A stretch of 64,000 nucleotides of DNA from Pestalotiopsis fici W106-1 (lineage: Eukaryota > Ascomycota > Sordariomycetes > Amphisphaeriales > Sporocadaceae). The notes beneath the pieces are model-generated. The model saw only the letters and a list, made by a program, of their open reading frames with translations. It was not told where the DNA came from and ran no database searches. Below, in pieces: positions 1-11,433 of the stretch; the stretch's first letter is position 1, and every line of letters starts with the position of its first letter. The position numbers were made by a program, and so were the translations under genes. The stretch spans positions 806,001 to 870,000 of the forward strand of contig NW_006917103.1 in assembly GCF_000516985.1 (NCBI RefSeq). The letters run 5' to 3'.

Positions 1-1547
1 CAGCGGGCCTTTCTTGTAATTCGAAATCAGGCCTGCGGTGGCATTGACGGCTGTCCCCGAGTCCGTTGATTCGTCACCCGGCTTGAGGTTGGTGGTATCC
101 TTTTGTATGGTATTTTGCCTTACCCAGGATGGTCCGATGTACTCGCTGACCGTCTTTTCAAGCAGTGGACCGGCAACCCCACCATTTGCGTAATTGGGCA
201 GCTCGAAATAGCCAACCGTGGTATTCAACGTAATCTTGCTCGAGTACACGCCCGATTGAAAGTTTGTGACATTCCAAAGACTTATCTTCAGATACAACTC
301 CTCGCTACAGTTTTGCCTGTGCTGCGCGCCCGACCAGGCCGGCTCACTCATATTGCCGGGCATGCAAACCTCGACGTTGTAGGAGGCGGTGCGATTGTGC
401 TGAGACCGATCCTCAGAACTATTGGAGTAGGTGACGTAGAAGACATCGGGGTTGTCGCTACTACACTCCGGGGGAAAGTCGTCAATATCGATTAATTCTC
501 GACTCGCTGTCGAGTTGACCCTTGGTAGAAACTGTGACAGCAAGCCAGTGGAGTACCCTGATGGAAGCTCTGCGAAAAAGGGATCTTGCATGAGATGTAA
601 ACTAGAAAGTAGATTCTGACTTCCGCCAGCTTGGCATGTCCCCAAAGTTGAGTACTCATACCCACTGCAGTCCATACTCCCAGACCACAATCGCGCCTGG
701 ACGTCACTAAGTGTCGTTGATGATAGCCTGCTTCGGGTCAGAGCTACTGTGTAGTCATCGAGGGAATTGCCCCGCATGTCCTCGCCATGGTCTGACATGT
801 CCATCAAACCGAGAATAGATGTCCATTGGGTTGGTATTTTGATCGTCTCTGTGGTGAGAAGGATTTGTTGGAGGGGAGAGATTATGGCGCCTTCCTCGAT
901 CTTAGCAGCTAGTATTTCAATGATGGAATGGTGGAGTTACCAAGAATGTTCAGAAGGATGGCAACAGCCAGAAACGAGGATCCATAGCGCTTCCATTGAC
1001 CGCGCAAAACCTTCGAAATGAGTCCCACGTCGGCCCAACCCTTGTCGGCCAGTACCATGGTCTGTCGCATAGTCATATCTCCACTGTGACTGGGCTGCTG
1101 GATGAAGGCAACTGCTGCGCGGCCACATACAGCCGACGTGAGCGGGATGGTCAAGACGGCCACAATGCTCTGAATTACCCGGGCCGCCCTGTACCATTCC
1201 TCGTTATCCAAGTAGAATGCATGAAAGTGATTTTCGCTGTCCGTTGTCTCGCTGTAATGGCTATCGCCAGCGTTCATGCTGTAAGAGTTGCCGTGGATGG
1301 GCCTATATGCAAGTACGCAGGTGACGACCCATGCAAAGACTGCCAGCGTAGCATAAATTAGGACGAGGAGAAATATCTTGTTTGAGCGATGTATGGTGGT
1401 TGAGTACTGTATTTTGGTTGCGTCAGAGACCCTTGCAGAATCGGATCGACTCGAGTGATCTTGCTCGTCTTCGGCCACGACATCGTCTACTGCCGCGACT
1501 TCATTCCTGGGCTTGGCCTGATCGAGCAGTTCGTATGATGAATTCAT
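1..1547 (-). CDS. Fungal multi-pass membrane protein, C-terminus cut by window edge
   Basis: Start codon at 1547; one intron at 891-940 (GTAACT...AAG) joins two frames and gives the junction L-G-A-I-I. The frame then stays open to base 1, so the gene is truncated here. The N-terminus is hydrophilic (about 55 residues). Three hydrophobic segments follow: about residues 57-80, a second after the acidic loop, and a third at the splice junction. Then comes a long, probably extracytoplasmic region with many N-x-S/T sequons and scattered cysteines. I recall this layout, including an ADKGW stretch before the third helix and a GAIISPLQ stretch after it, from uncharacterised ascomycete membrane proteins. 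No function can be assigned. Start choice is the first ATG of the frame. Confidence 0.75.
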
Positions 1548-3054
1548 CGCTATGCTGTACAGCTCAAGAGTCTAAGCAGTACCAGATTGCCCGAAATGGT
1601 GATACGTTTTGACCTGATGAGCGCGCAAATATCTTCACAAAGAACCCACCAATGTGGAAAAGAAAAACTTTATTTCATCCTCTTTCAACACTTGATTGAG
1701 CGTAGAAGTAGGACCATTGATCACTTTAAGTTAAGGCAAAAATTGAGAAAGGGTTCCAGGGATGATTGGCTTAGCAGGGATGGTGGATGAGTAACTGCGG
1801 TCAATATTGGACATCTAGGACTACGGAGTGTATCCCATTTCGGCCTCAAAGATTTGCATTTGCTCCCCCTAGGGGCGTTAGTCAGGTCATCAGCAGGATT
1901 CTCATTGTGGCTCTCACACCATTCCCCCACGTGTCACGTCCGTGATAAATGCCGCTCATGATACAGAGTATCGCTCAATGGATATAGGGAATGCGCCTAT
2001 AGACTTTTTATACTTTTATTTGCAAGCTGCAATCATTTAAACTCGAAACAAACTAGCAGAACTAGGTCGTCTGTCAAATGTCGCGCAGCTGGATCGCCGA
2101 ATGTAGCTCAGCCTCTTGCTGGGCAAACTGGATCTTCTGATCGACCTGTTCCAACGGTTGTCTGCCTAAAAATGTCACTACATACACAGTACGTCTATGA
2201 ACCCCTGCTGTTGTCCTGTGGCATGGGCTTGCTGGTCAGCAAGTGGATCTGCCCCATTAAAGAGGCACAGGAGGCCTAATGTAGTGGAGAGTCTGATGAA
2301 CATGCCCAGTCGTGCGGCCGCGTCCAGTGAACCGGTTTATCCCCGGGTTTGGAGTGGTTTGGTTTTTTGGATTGTTATCTCCGTACGGGGCGTATTCCCT
2401 TAACAAAATGACCTACACAGTGCCTCTAACATCTTACGGCCCGGCACGGATAGTACAATACTAGGTTTTTTATTTTAGCCTTTCTGCGGTGTAATTAATT
2501 TTCAATTACTTTATGATTCTTTATAAACACTCCTCTACATCCTGGTTAGTCTGCTATAATTCGAATAAAACCCTTGCTTCATATACATCTTTAAGGCTCT
2601 TAATTCGACAAATTCGTGCAATCGTTAGATGCTTGGATAAGATGTATCCATTTGTGGGGGCCGAATTATCCACAAGCGGCACCTCTAAAGCACACAGATT
2701 AGGCACTGTACCCACGAATCCGGGCTTAGGTGGGCGACCACGGAGGAATTTCTGGGGTTTTCAAATATCTTTGTTTTCCTTCTATTTTTATCTCTGCTAT
2801 CTTCCCTTCCCCCTTTCGACCTTTGCTTATGTGGCCGCGAGTGCGACAGCATGATATAGTCCCAATCGGTCTTACATATCGCCTTTCTGTTACTTTACTT
2901 GCTCTTTGACGGGCTATTTTTTTTTTTAAAAAAAAAAAAGGTTGAGAGAGAAATAATCAAAGAGCAAAGAACCGTGAACTGTTTGCAAAAACAGTCCACA
3001 ATATCTTCGAGCTAATATGTGTCACTACTGAGATTGGAAACTGATTCAACTCGC
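1548..3054. other. Intergenic, no supportable gene
   Basis: Only short ORFs without recognisable motifs. It carries the upstream region of the leftmost gene and an A/T palindrome near 2917-2939. Nothing else stands out. Confidence 0.5.
2917..2939. repeat. A/T palindrome (T11 A12)
   Basis: Eleven T directly followed by twelve A, a perfect self-complementary homopolymer pair. It could extrude a hairpin or mark a decayed element end; it may equally be a simple mutational tract. Confidence 0.7.
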
Positions 3055-3426
3055 TCATGAAGCAGGTGGACTATGCCTACTCGCAGCGGCCTTAAGAGAA
3101 CTAGGAGACGAAGGAATTTCAGATATGTCAACGAGACGATACAAGCGCTGGCAGAAAGCAGTAAAGATGATGACCCAGTGATAGTTTGACAATGACGAAC
3201 CGCCAGACAAGTTTGTGCTGGATACTAGAATACTGCCCATGGGACCGTATAGTACAATTCCAATGTTTTTACCAAAATTGCGCAAGGTGAAGACAATTGA
3301 TCTTGCTGTATGATCATCATTTACAGTCGTGCTCATTTTCGCCCTCGAGGTTGTAAACATAGCTCTAGAAAGACTATACGTGATGGCAAAGTTTATGAAG
3401 AGTGCACATACAACAATAGTCGCCAT
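3055..3426 (-). pseudogene. Possible MFS transporter C-terminal fragment with a frameshift
   Basis: The minus-strand frame reads like the last helices of a major facilitator: a helix near the start, an R-N-F-G-K-N-I-G-I segment, then Y-H-W-V-I-I-F-T. At about 3160-3170 this frame turns hydrophilic, whereas the next frame continues with a hydrophobic S-L-L-L-S-A-S-A-C-I-V-S-L-T-Y-L stretch. That is what a one-base frameshift in a last transmembrane helix would leave. No upstream helices were found, so it looks like a truncated relic. Family assignment is tentative; it could also be chance hydrophobicity. Confidence 0.3.
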
Positions 3427-3664
3427 TCAGTGCAATTTATTGCAATTGAAGCAATCTGGGACAAAGAAAAAAAAAAGGCTACCTATCTAAATCTCCTGGT
3501 TTGTTGCCTTGATAAGTTGCTGGAACATCATTATCGCTGCACAATTTTCGGGTTCGCCCGCCTCGGCTCAAGTCAATTTTCTCAATAAGCCTGTGCCAAG
3601 TATGTCGGTCGCTAGCCATCGTAGTAGTAAATTTACCGGAGTAGTTCTACATTTCTAATACCTG

Positions 3665-5263
3665 CTAATGTACGGGCGTATCTCCAATCTCACGCATCTT
3701 ATCTTCCAACTTCTTGGTCATCATCTTGACCACATCTGCATACTTCGCGTCATGATAGACGTTGAATAGCTCCAGTGGATCTTCCTGGCAATCAAACAAC
3801 TCCCACTCCTTGTCTTCTTCCCCGCCAGGTCTTGCGCCTTCCAGACCAAAGTCTTCATTGTACCAATAGATGAGCTTGTACCGCTGGTCGCGACACCCGT
3901 AATGAGCATAGGCATTGTGGATGATGTCGTTGTGCATCCAATAACGGTGGTATGCAACTCCTTGCCAGTCTGAAGGCGTTTCTCCCCGAAGAAGTGGGCG
4001 AAAATCTACCCCTTGCATGTAATTCGGGGCAGAAAGGCCGGCAAAGCTCAAGAATGTCGGAGCAAAATCCACGTTGCATATAATGTCATTGCACGTTGAC
4101 CCGGCCTTGATCTCCTGTGGATAGCGAATCAAAAACGGCATCTGGAAGCTTTCCTCGTACATGAAGCGCTTATCGAACCAACCGTGCTCGCCGAGGAAGA
4201 AGCCCTGGTCCGAGGTGTAGATGACAATGGTATCGTCGGTCAACCCTTCGGCATCGAGAAAGTCGAGCATTCGTCCGACGTTATCATCTATGGACTGGAT
4301 AGTGCGCAGATATCGTTGCATGTACCGTTGGAACTTCCACTCTGCAAATTTCTCCTTGGACTCAAAGGTGAAGATGGTGCCGTCGTGCTTGTCGACTAGT
4401 CGGATGCTTGACACGTCTTCCGGAGAGGGAATCTTGCGGTCGTTCCACCACCACATGTCGACCATTTTCTTGCCGATGCGACCACTAGGTCCCTCGGGTT
4501 GGGCGATGCCCAAGTCGTTGTAGGTGAGGTCCTCGGCTATACGCATCTTGGCCACTTTGGCCGCCTTTGCGCGGTTCTTGTCTATGTTGAAGGTATATTA
4601 GCTTCTTGTTTCCTTCGTCTTTTTAAATGAATGGGCTTTTTGGCTCTTCTTACAGTCGTCCGTAAAGGTGTCGGGTAGCTTCACGGGATCCTTGTATAGG
4701 TCTTTGTGCTTCTCATCGCATTCCCAACTGCGGTGGGGAGCCTTGTGGTGACACATTAAGAAGAATGGCTTCTGCGTGTCTCTCACCTTCATCCAGTCCA
4801 TGCACTTGTCAGTGATGATATCAGTACAATACCCAGGTATGCGCTCAGTACCAGTCGCTTCAATAAACTCTGGGTCCCAGTACTCGCCCTGGCCGGGTAC
4901 GACGCTCCAGTAGTCAAAGCCAGTAGGCTCGTGGGCTTTGCCCTCGCCGAGATGCCATTTGCCGACCATTGCTGTCTGGTAGCCTCCCGTCCTGAGATGC
5001 TTGGCCACATTGGGTAGATGCTTGTTGAGTTTGGAATCGAGCGTCATGACACCATTGACGTGGTTGTGAGTACCACAGAGAATAGCTGCTCGCGATGGAG
5101 TGCAGATGCTGTTGGTCACATAGCAGTGGTTGAACAGCATGCCTTCCTTGGCTATGCGATCGAGGTTTGGTGTATGATTGATACCAGCTCCGTAGCAAGA
5201 AATTGACTTTGATGCATGGTCATCTGCCATGATGAAGATGATGTTGGGTTGTTTTGGAGGCAT
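3665..5263 (-). CDS. Sulfatase (formylglycine-dependent, alkaline phosphatase superfamily)
   Basis: Two exons, 5263-4654 and 4581-3665, with intron 4582-4653 (GTAAGA, CTAAT branch, CATAG). Product is 508 residues. The sulfatase signature C-T-P-S-R lies at residues 54-58, where Cys54 would be oxidised to formylglycine. The metal-binding Asp pair is at 14-15 (M-A-D-D-H), followed by G-K-W-H-L-G and, in the second exon, S-D-Q-G-F-F-L-G-E-H-G. These are the metal and sulfate-binding positions of the family, so the enzyme should hydrolyse a sulfate ester; the substrate cannot be read. No signal peptide follows the chosen ATG (the first residues lead straight into the N-I-I-F-I-M strand), so it is probably intracellular. 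An in-frame ATG 21 codons upstream adds a non-hydrophobic stretch and was not used. It is divergent from the permease at 6097. Confidence 0.92.
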
Positions 5264-6096
5264 TTTGTCAGATTTGGAGTGTATGAGTGATCTGTGAATG
5301 ACAAGTCGATCGAGTAAGTCAATCAATACGGGAAAGAAAGGGTGAATAATGTCGCGCAGTGCAAGTTCTTAAAAATAGAGAATTTACGATTCAACAAGTC
5401 ACTGAGGAGTTATGGAACCACCTTCCCGACATTGCTCCTCACATGCAAGCCTATGCAACCCACTTGGACCCGGACTTGACCCCGATTCACGATGCTAATA
5501 TACTCCATATGGTCATGCGAGCGCCTGAAAAACAGCCAATTGTAGCCGAGTACGACCGGCTACCGAGGACTAAGACCCGACTACCGACACCAATGCACTT
5601 TTAGTGGAGATTGACCCATGATGGATGATACCCCATGAGGAGGGCATACCTCCCGACTTTTTGCCGTTCAATAGTTTCATCAAGAATTATGAGGTTGAGA
5701 TACCACTTTCAGACAGGCGTATTGCCATCAAGTCATGGGTCAAAATCGGCAAATACCCGGCAGTTACGAATACTCGGCTATCTTGACCTGTTCGGCCCAA
5801 AGACTGCTCAAGTTGGGGAGCTTGGCGTCCGACTATGATATGCCGGGGGTCAAACCCCATGGGGTAGCGCAGACTTCAAGAAATGGCGCCATCTGGAATA
5901 GAGGAGTATGGGAGCATCGGGGTGATGTCGTGATCAAGTGAACAAGGAAGTCGTTTGCCGGTATGGCTCTGGGCGGGATGAAGTATATATTGAGGTCATC
6001 TCCGGTGTAAAGTCCATGTAGCTTAGGCACTTAGTCGTGAAGTAGAACAAAAGTCCAAGCTCACACTCATCTCTACATACCCCAAGACCTCCCAGT
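5264..6096. promoter_or_regulatory. Shared divergent promoter, sulfatase / permease
   Basis: An 833 bp head-to-head interval. A TATATAT element sits near 5983-5990, about 110 bp before the permease ATG. A short perfect hairpin, GGGGT-CAA-ACCCC, lies near 5846-5858. Small ORFs inside have no recognisable content. Confidence 0.5.
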
Positions 6097-7872
6097 ATGG
6101 ATACCGAGCAGAAGACGACATCAAGGCTTGAAAATGGCCCCACCATTCAGAAACTGGACTTTGAACACGAAGAGCAAGCTGCTCAGGGGACCGCAGCTGA
6201 ATCTCGCATGTCAATTTGGCAAGCTCTCCAATTCTACCGCATTGCCGTCATGTGGAGCGCCATAGTCAGCATGGCTACCGTCATGGAGTCTTACATGTTG
6301 ATTCTTGTCAACTCCTTTTACGCATACCCCCAATTTCTGCAGAGATTTGGTGAGAGACTCGCCGATGGTTCCTACACGATCTCAACCACTTGGCAGATCT
6401 CCTTGACTATGTCCAGCTTGGTAGGCATGATTGGCGGCGTCTTTCTCAATGGGTTGCTTATTGATCGCTTCGGCTATCGGCTGACCATGATGTGTTGTCA
6501 CATCCTTCTCATCGGCTTTGTTTTTATCATGTTCTTTGCAACCAGTATTCAGGTTCTTTTGATTGGTTGCTTGTTCATGTATGTCCCTGGATAGCTAAAT
6601 CGCTAATAATTTCATGTTTGCTGACGTTTTCTTTGCCATTTCTCAGAGCGATTCCTTGCGGCGTGTTTGCTGCTGCGACGCCTGGCTATGCCGCCGAAAT
6701 CTGCCCCATGGCATTGCGCGGGTATCTTACGAGTTTTGTCAACCTGAACTGGGTTATAGGCCATTTGATTGCCGCCGGTGTGCTCATGTCCAAGCTCAAT
6801 GACCCAACGGAGTGGTCTTGGAGATTGCCATTGGGCGTGCAGTGGATTTGGCCGCCATTCCTGGCCGTTGCCTGCTGGTTTGCTCCCGAGTCCCCTTGGT
6901 GGCTGGTTCGCAAGGGCAACACGGAAGAAGCAACAAGGGTACTCGAGCGAATCATAGCTGCACCAGACGAGACAATCAGCAAGTCTAATATTGTTGCCAT
7001 GATCAGTCATACAATTGCCACTGAACGCAGCATCGGAATCGGCAGTACGTACTTGGACTGTTTCCGGGGAACCAACCGTCGCCGTACAGAAATCGCCATG
7101 GTTAGTTGGGGTTGTCAAATCCTTCCCGGATTTGCTATTCAGAACTATATCACCTATTTCTTCACCTTGGCGGGGCTTTCCCCTTCCAACTCCTTGAAAT
7201 TGGCGCTGGGAAACTACAGTATCGCATTTTTAGGTACGGTACTCTCTTGGTTCGTTCAGCGCAGGTTTGGACGCCGCGACATTTATCTCACGGGACTGCT
7301 GGTCATGGTGTTCCCAATGGCACTTGTCGGATTCCTCGATTTGGCGCCATCTTCCTCAACCATTCGTTGGGTGCAGTCTGCATTACTTTTAGTCTGGTTC
7401 TTTTGTTATGGTATGCTTATTTACGGAAATTTGCTTGCTTAATCCAGTTGCTGACTGACTTCATAAGGCATCACGATTGGACCAATTCCTTACGCTATTG
7501 CTGCAGAGGTCGGAGCTGTCGAACTTCGATCCAAGACCATATCACTTGGCAGGAATACGTACTACTTTCTCTCCATCCTCAACACCATTGTTGCACCCTA
7601 CATGGTGAGTCGTTTCCATTTCGGTTTTCTTACTCGAGCCAAAGACTTCTACTGATGCACCCTACCAGCTCAATGCTTCGGCCGGCAATTTGAAAGGCAA
7701 AGCCGCATTTCCAGCAGCAGGGTTCACATTGATTCTGGCTGTTTGGGCATTCTTCAGACTTCCAGAGACCAAAGGACTCACACCTGAGACGCTCGACCGT
7801 CTGTTTGTTGCAAAGGTGCCTGCAAGACGGTTTCTGGCCGAGTCTGGACAATATTCCAATGCAGCAGAGTAA
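6097..7872 (+). CDS. MFS sugar transporter, MAL / alpha-glucoside permease type
   Basis: Four exons: 6097-6578, 6647-7410, 7468-7604 and 7669-7872, giving 528 residues. Sugar-porter signatures are visible: D-R-F-G-Y-R after the second helix, P-E-S-P-W-W-L at the end of the sixth, R-R-F-G-R-R in the central loop and P-E-T-K-G-L at the C-terminus. The F-Y-A-Y-P-Q-F stretch after helix 1 is typical of fungal maltose/alpha-glucoside permeases. Expected role is proton-coupled uptake of a glycoside across the plasma membrane. Helix 1 reads M-E-S-Y-M where most relatives have M-E-G-Y-D, so a conserved acidic residue is missing. It is transcribed away from the sulfatase, so its cargo may be a sulfated or otherwise modified sugar; that is inference from position. 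Confidence 0.92.
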
Positions 7873-8112
7873 AGAGCTCGCTCCACGAAAGAGTGCTTGT
7901 AGTTATCAGCGATTTAGAATCGAAAACAAAAGCGGCCCTTGTGTCTCGAGTTGTCTTTAAAATTCCGAAAGCATCTGGTTTCGAATACTTGTAAGAAGAT
8001 CTACTTCTTTCATGCAATCTAGTAGATTTTCCATATCTGCTATCGCTGAAAACACATATCGCGCCTTAAGACAGACATAGTCGCAAGAGGCAAGTCTTTG
8101 CCGATAAACGTT

Positions 8113-9092
8113 CTAGATGTTCATTCCTGTCTGGTGTCGCAAGGGAAGGGTTAGTATCCATGGATGATTATTCTGCTGAGAGCCATGGACCTTGAGTGCT
8201 GCATTGATCAAAAGAGTCCCACGCGACATTACCTCGGTGAATATGAGCCTGCGAAGCCCATTTTCCAGTTCCGATTCGACTTGATGGAGGGCTAGTGCAT
8301 TCCCTTGTTCCCAACTTGCAAACTGAGCACCATAGCCCTCGTGAATATGTCCAAAACAATGGAGAAGCGGTCGGACGCGTTGAATTGCGCGAAATAAATG
8401 AAGGCAGCCGAGGTGTTTTGATGACTCATTCATGTCCAAAGTGTAAGGCTCGCAATTTTCATCGTGGGGAAATCGTGGCGGCCCATGGCTCATGATAATG
8501 TCGACGTTCTCCGGTATGGGATTGGCAGCCGCGCGGTTATTGAAGCGGTCTTCTTCGTGTGGGTACCCGAATGCATAGCCGTTGAATTCTGGTGTGTATG
8601 GCGATGCGTAGACAGAAAATTCTGTACCGTTTTTGAGTTTGAAGATGTGTGTGCCCTCTTCGAGGTACTGGACTCCATTCTCAGCTTGGCTTTGCATTAG
8701 TTTCTTCATCTGGTCCGGTTCGAAGGGGTCGTCGTCATCGTCGAGATTGGCTTGCCACCAGTCTGGATCCAAAGATAAGTCATGATTGCCAGCAATGACG
8801 AGCTTCAGCTCTGCTTCGATCTGTCCTAGGAGTTGAAGCGCCTCTATATACTTGGATTTGCCACCAGCCATCGTCAAATCGCCGCAGTGTACTCCAACAA
8901 GAGATGTTAGCAACCATATCAGATATATCTATTCTGCCTATTAGGGGGTGGGGGTTTGCTTCTCAAGAGTGGAATTTGAAAATGAGTTAAAACAAATTAC
9001 TTACAAACAACATCGACACTGGGAATAGAACCTGGATCTGGAAAAGCGTCATTGTGGGTATCTGACAGGACTAAAACCTGAATGTTGGCCAT
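8113..9092 (-). CDS. Calcineurin-like metallophosphoesterase
   Basis: Two exons, 9092-9005 and 8891-8113, with a 113 bp intron 8892-9004; 288 residues. Metallophosphoesterase motifs appear in order: S-D-T-H at 10-13, H-C-G-D-L at 31-35 (the splice junction restores this motif exactly), G-N-H-D at 64-67, M-S-H-G-P-P in the middle and G-H-I-H-E-G-Y-G near the C-terminus. These bind the two active-site metals. The layout matches the small fungal/animal MPPED-like phosphoesterases. Substrate is unknown. No signal peptide or membrane segment. Confidence 0.9.
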
Positions 9093-9642
9093 GTTGATGC
9101 AATCTAAAAATAGTAGGAATGGATGATGAAGAATCGATAAAGCGGAGAGATGCACTGAAATGAGAGCGTTGATCAAGAGACAGTTCTATTGAACAGGCCA
9201 TAGCGTAGGATCGTCGCCAGAAGATTGTGGTTGCATCAGAACGAGCGTTTGTCAACGAAGAGTTGGTACTAGTAAGTGTTGAAACACAGTTCAACATTGC
9301 CGACCTTTCAAAGTTGGTTCAATCCTTTTGTACACATCCCTTTCGTGCTCCATCAGTCAAACCTTCTTGTTGACCGAGAGACTGTCTATGAGTCACATTT
9401 GGGTGGAATTTAGGTTCTTGTTCCTGAGCGTGGCCCCGAAGATGGAAAAGCTAAGCGGGTGAACGCAGCCCCTTGATGGTGCGCAACATAATACAGCACA
9501 GTATGTAACGAGCTCCTTCCTGTTCAGTACAGAAAGACTATGGTTCATATTTCAAAACAGACGACTACCTAAGCAAGCAAATGCCCAGTACATGAGTCAT
9601 GCTTATCTTGTTCATATGCACCGTCCAAAATCCTTCCGACTT
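9093..9642. other. Intergenic, no supportable gene
   Basis: Contains the upstream region of the phosphoesterase gene and the 3' flank of the GH49 gene. Only short shadow ORFs. Confidence 0.5.
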
Positions 9643-11433
9643 TTACCCACTCTTCCCGATATTCCACTTCTTCCAGTGCTGAACATCAATATCCAACCGC
9701 CCAATCTGTTTCTCGTCTCCAGACTCCTTGTCCGAGGCGACTCGAAAATTTTCCATGGTGACGGGCTTGCCCTGAATGGTCCAGTCCTTGATTTGAATGT
9801 TCATCTTGATATCCCTGTGAGACGATACCACAGGCTTGACAAAACTGGTACCCGCGCAATCCTGCAACGGATCCGTAAAGGTGACGTTTTCGATGGCGAG
9901 GAGGTCGTAATTTTGCAAAGGCGTGATGCCGAGGAGTGCCGGTGCGGGGCCCTCGCAACGCACATTTTTCACCGTCAAGTGAATATTCTTGTCGAGCTCA
10001 GGCAAGGTCTTTTGATCGCTGTAAAATTCCGATGCGCCAACAATGGCCGCCGGCACCGCCTTATCCTGCTTGATGTATCGGGTGTGGATAATCCAGAGAT
10101 CTTCAATCTTGACATTCTGGACATTCCTCCCATCCCATCCCATCTGGATGACGGGGTCATTCGGTCCTTTCCAGATGGTTGCCCGGGAGACGGTGGCATT
10201 GCTGTGATATGTCTTGATCGCATCGTCGTTTGCATGATAAAATACATCTTCGACTTTGCTTCTGCTGTAGAGCTGAGGACCGTCGGTCTGGAAAAAGTAG
10301 GCGCCTACCTGCTTGTAGTCGCGGATTTCTGAGCCACACCTGTTCTCTGGCTTGAAGTCCATCGTGTTGAAGGGCGGAGCAGTAATGGTTGGGCCTGCAC
10401 AGTGCCAGGTCTGGTTATCGACTAGGTGAAGGTGCCACCACATGCGGAGACTATACTCATCGTCTTTATGGGAGTGGTAACTTTTGAAGGGATTCGCCTG
10501 ATACACGTAATGCTCACCGGACAAGACACCATGCCCAGTGGCATAGAAGTCATCGGCCTGAGTAAAGTACTCGATGGCGCCCTTGACGTAGGCGCCAGCG
10601 TCGAGATGGACCCAGTTTGTTTCGGGCGCGAGTCTGATGTGCATCTGACCTAGTCGTGGGCTTTCACCTTCTTGAGCCGAGTCCAGCCAATACACACCCG
10701 GAGGGAAGTGCAGAATCTCCCTGGAGCCCCAATCGCCTGGCCGGATAGGACCCGGCGTCATTCTAGTAGTATTTGCCTCCGTCATGCGCGGCGTCATTGC
10801 TTCCGGAAGAAACGGACTCGCGAAAATAAGGAGCGCGTTTTTGGGCTCCTCCCCGACCAAGGAATGATCTTTGTCTTTCTCCTCATAGACATATGTTTTA
10901 CCGTTGGAGCGATATTGGATGAGGTCGTCCTTGAACTCAACAGAGAAGCGAAAGCCCCCTTCCTGCCAGGGAATTGTAATCAGGAGTGCGCCAGTATCCT
11001 TCTCCGTCTCTGTCTGGAGATTGTGTATGCCAGGTCGAATGGTCACATCGGTGCCAAGTCTGATGCATGCGTCGCTAGAGCTGATTCGGACTTGGACTTT
11101 ACATTTGTACAAGAACTGAGACCAGGCCATGTTGATGAAGGCTTCTTCCTCAAATGCGGTAATGCCATCGCCATCCTTGTGTATGAAGGGTTTGGGGTCT
11201 GGATGGTCCAGGGGTGTAGCAATCTTGCCATTTCCGCTCCGTGGGATCGCTTCGTAGACGAAAGAGTCAAAGAACTCGGCCTTGTCCTGCTGGAAAGGGC
11301 GCACTTGGACACGGTATCTGCGCGACATGCGCACTTGGTCTTCCCTCACACGGGAGGTGGTGTTCACAACTCCAGTCTCATGCCACCAAGTGTGGAGTTG
11401 GTCCGTCTTGGACAGCCGAGGATGTGCTGGCAT
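9643..11433 (-). CDS. Glycoside hydrolase family 49 (dextranase/isopullulanase-like), no signal peptide
   Basis: Single exon, 596 residues. The GH49 N-terminal landmark L-H-T-W-W-H-E-T-G-V-V-N-T lies at residues 13-25. The catalytic region of the right-handed beta-helix shows F-Q-T-D-G-P (Asp384) and A-N-D-D-A-I-K-T (Asp403, Asp404), followed by Q-M-G-W. The 19/20 residue spacing equals that of the three catalytic Asp residues I recall for Penicillium dextranase (376, 395, 396). Expected activity is endo-hydrolysis of dextran or pullulan-type alpha-glucans. Oddity: family members are secreted, yet this model starts ten residues before the mature domain and has no hydrophobic leader. An in-frame TGA lies just upstream. 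A leader could be encoded by an unrecognised 5' exon, using the AG at 11418-11419 or so as acceptor, but none was found. Confidence 0.9.
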   Translation of the reverse strand: MPAHPRLSKTDQLHTWWHETGVVNTTSRVREDQVRMSRRYRVQVRPFQQDKAEFFDSFVYEAIPRSGNGKIATPLDHPDPKPFIHKDGDGITAFEEEAFINMAWSQFLYKCKVQVRISSSDACIRLGTDVTIRPGIHNLQTETEKDTGALLITIPWQEGGFRFSVEFKDDLIQYRSNGKTYVYEEKDKDHSLVGEEPKNALLIFASPFLPEAMTPRMTEANTTRMTPGPIRPGDWGSREILHFPPGVYWLDSAQEGESPRLGQMHIRLAPETNWVHLDAGAYVKGAIEYFTQADDFYATGHGVLSGEHYVYQANPFKSYHSHKDDEYSLRMWWHLHLVDNQTWHCAGPTITAPPFNTMDFKPENRCGSEIRDYKQVGAYFFQTDGPQLYSRSKVEDVFYHANDDAIKTYHSNATVSRATIWKGPNDPVIQMGWDGRNVQNVKIEDLWIIHTRYIKQDKAVPAAIVGASEFYSDQKTLPELDKNIHLTVKNVRCEGPAPALLGITPLQNYDLLAIENVTFTDPLQDCAGTSFVKPVVSSHRDIKMNIQIKDWTIQGKPVTMENFRVASDKESGDEKQIGRLDIDVQHWKKWNIGKSG

